A stretch of DNA of 5,820 nucleotides from Clostridia bacterium. Its GTDB lineage: Bacteria > UBA6262 > WVXT01 > JAUXBS01. Every line of letters begins with the position of its first letter. Position 1 is the first letter of the stretch. A program made the position numbers and the translations under genes. The stretch spans positions 1 to 5,820 of the forward strand of contig JAUXDE010000105.1 of the NCBI GenBank assembly GCA_030618495.1, read 5' to 3'. This document shows positions 5,750 through 5,820 of this stretch, one piece after another. Below the pieces are notes generated by a model, which was not told the DNA's origin, searched no databases, and saw nothing but the letters and a program-made list of their open reading frames with translations.

Positions 5750-5820
5750 TTTTTAGGCCAAAAAAACATAAAACTAAAAGTATAAAATTAAGTATTAAAT
5801 ATAATAAAAAATGCTTATGA
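5750..5820 (-). promoter_or_regulatory. AT-rich leader of the ABC operon, possible weak promoter
   Basis: The 71 bases upstream of the ATPase gene are extremely AT-rich, in contrast with the coding DNA. On the minus strand TATACT (5784-5779) is a fair -10 box; 17 bp further upstream TTATTA (5807-5802) is only a 3-of-6 match to the -35 consensus. A promoter is expected here because this is the head of the operon, but the exact element is uncertain. No riboswitch or other structured leader is visible, and the region runs off the window. Confidence 0.35.

Noticed and set aside
5750-5766. TTTTTT/AAAAAA inverted repeat around AGGCCA
   Set aside because: The arms are pure A/T with no GC stem, and the repeat sits just in front of a start codon; this is expected by chance in such AT-rich DNA.
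5811-5820. Possible divergent gene starting ATGCTTATG at the right edge (+ strand)
   Set aside because: Only ten bases are visible and no ribosome binding site precedes it; nothing supports a coding call.

Overview
The window holds six genes in two convergent groups and is almost entirely coding. There is no tRNA, rRNA, CRISPR array, insertion sequence or other mobile element that I can recognise. GC content looks moderate (low-to-mid 40s percent by eye). A lipobox-bearing CsgG/FlgO-type lipoprotein points to a diderm (Gram-negative-type) bacterium. The set of genes (GldA/GldF/GldG-like ABC system, DUF4340 protein, stand-alone cyclic-nucleotide-binding domain) is compatible with several diderm lineages, for example Omnitrophota, Elusimicrobiota, Spirochaetota or deltaproteobacterial-type groups. 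The sequence does not let me choose among them.

Left part, + strand (about 20-1474): a near-consensus sigma-70-type promoter (TTGACA, 17-bp spacer, TATTAT), preceded by three ACACTA hexamers, leads into a two-gene unit. The first gene (107-556) encodes a 149-residue stand-alone cyclic-nucleotide-binding domain with no DNA-binding domain and with histidine where cAMP binders usually have the phosphate-contacting arginine. The second (566-1474), 9 nt downstream, encodes an outer-membrane-type lipoprotein with a CsgG/FlgO-like domain and an unusual, very basic C-terminal extension built from 21-residue repeats.

Right part, - strand (5749 down to 1490): a tightly packed four-gene operon. In transcription order it encodes an ABC ATPase (GldA-like), a six-TM ABC-2 permease (GldF-like), a membrane-anchored auxiliary subunit (GldG-like, ABC_transp_aux type) and a membrane-anchored DUF4340 protein. 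Junctions overlap by about 8 nt, are separated by 2 nt, or abut directly, which indicates translational coupling and a single complex. The expected model is ATPase plus permease in the inner membrane, with the GldG-like and DUF4340 proteins anchored there and extending into the periplasm. The transported substrate is not deducible. In Bacteroidota the GldAFG system is tied to gliding motility, but homologous cassettes occur in non-gliding phyla.

The two units converge with only 15 bp between stop codons and no convincing terminator. The last 71 bases at the right edge are an AT-rich leader of the ABC operon. The most interesting observations are the 21-residue basic repeats on the CsgG-like lipoprotein, the degenerate cyclic-nucleotide pocket of its partner, and a visible internal duplication in the DUF4340 protein. 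None of these amounts to a demonstrable new system from sequence alone.
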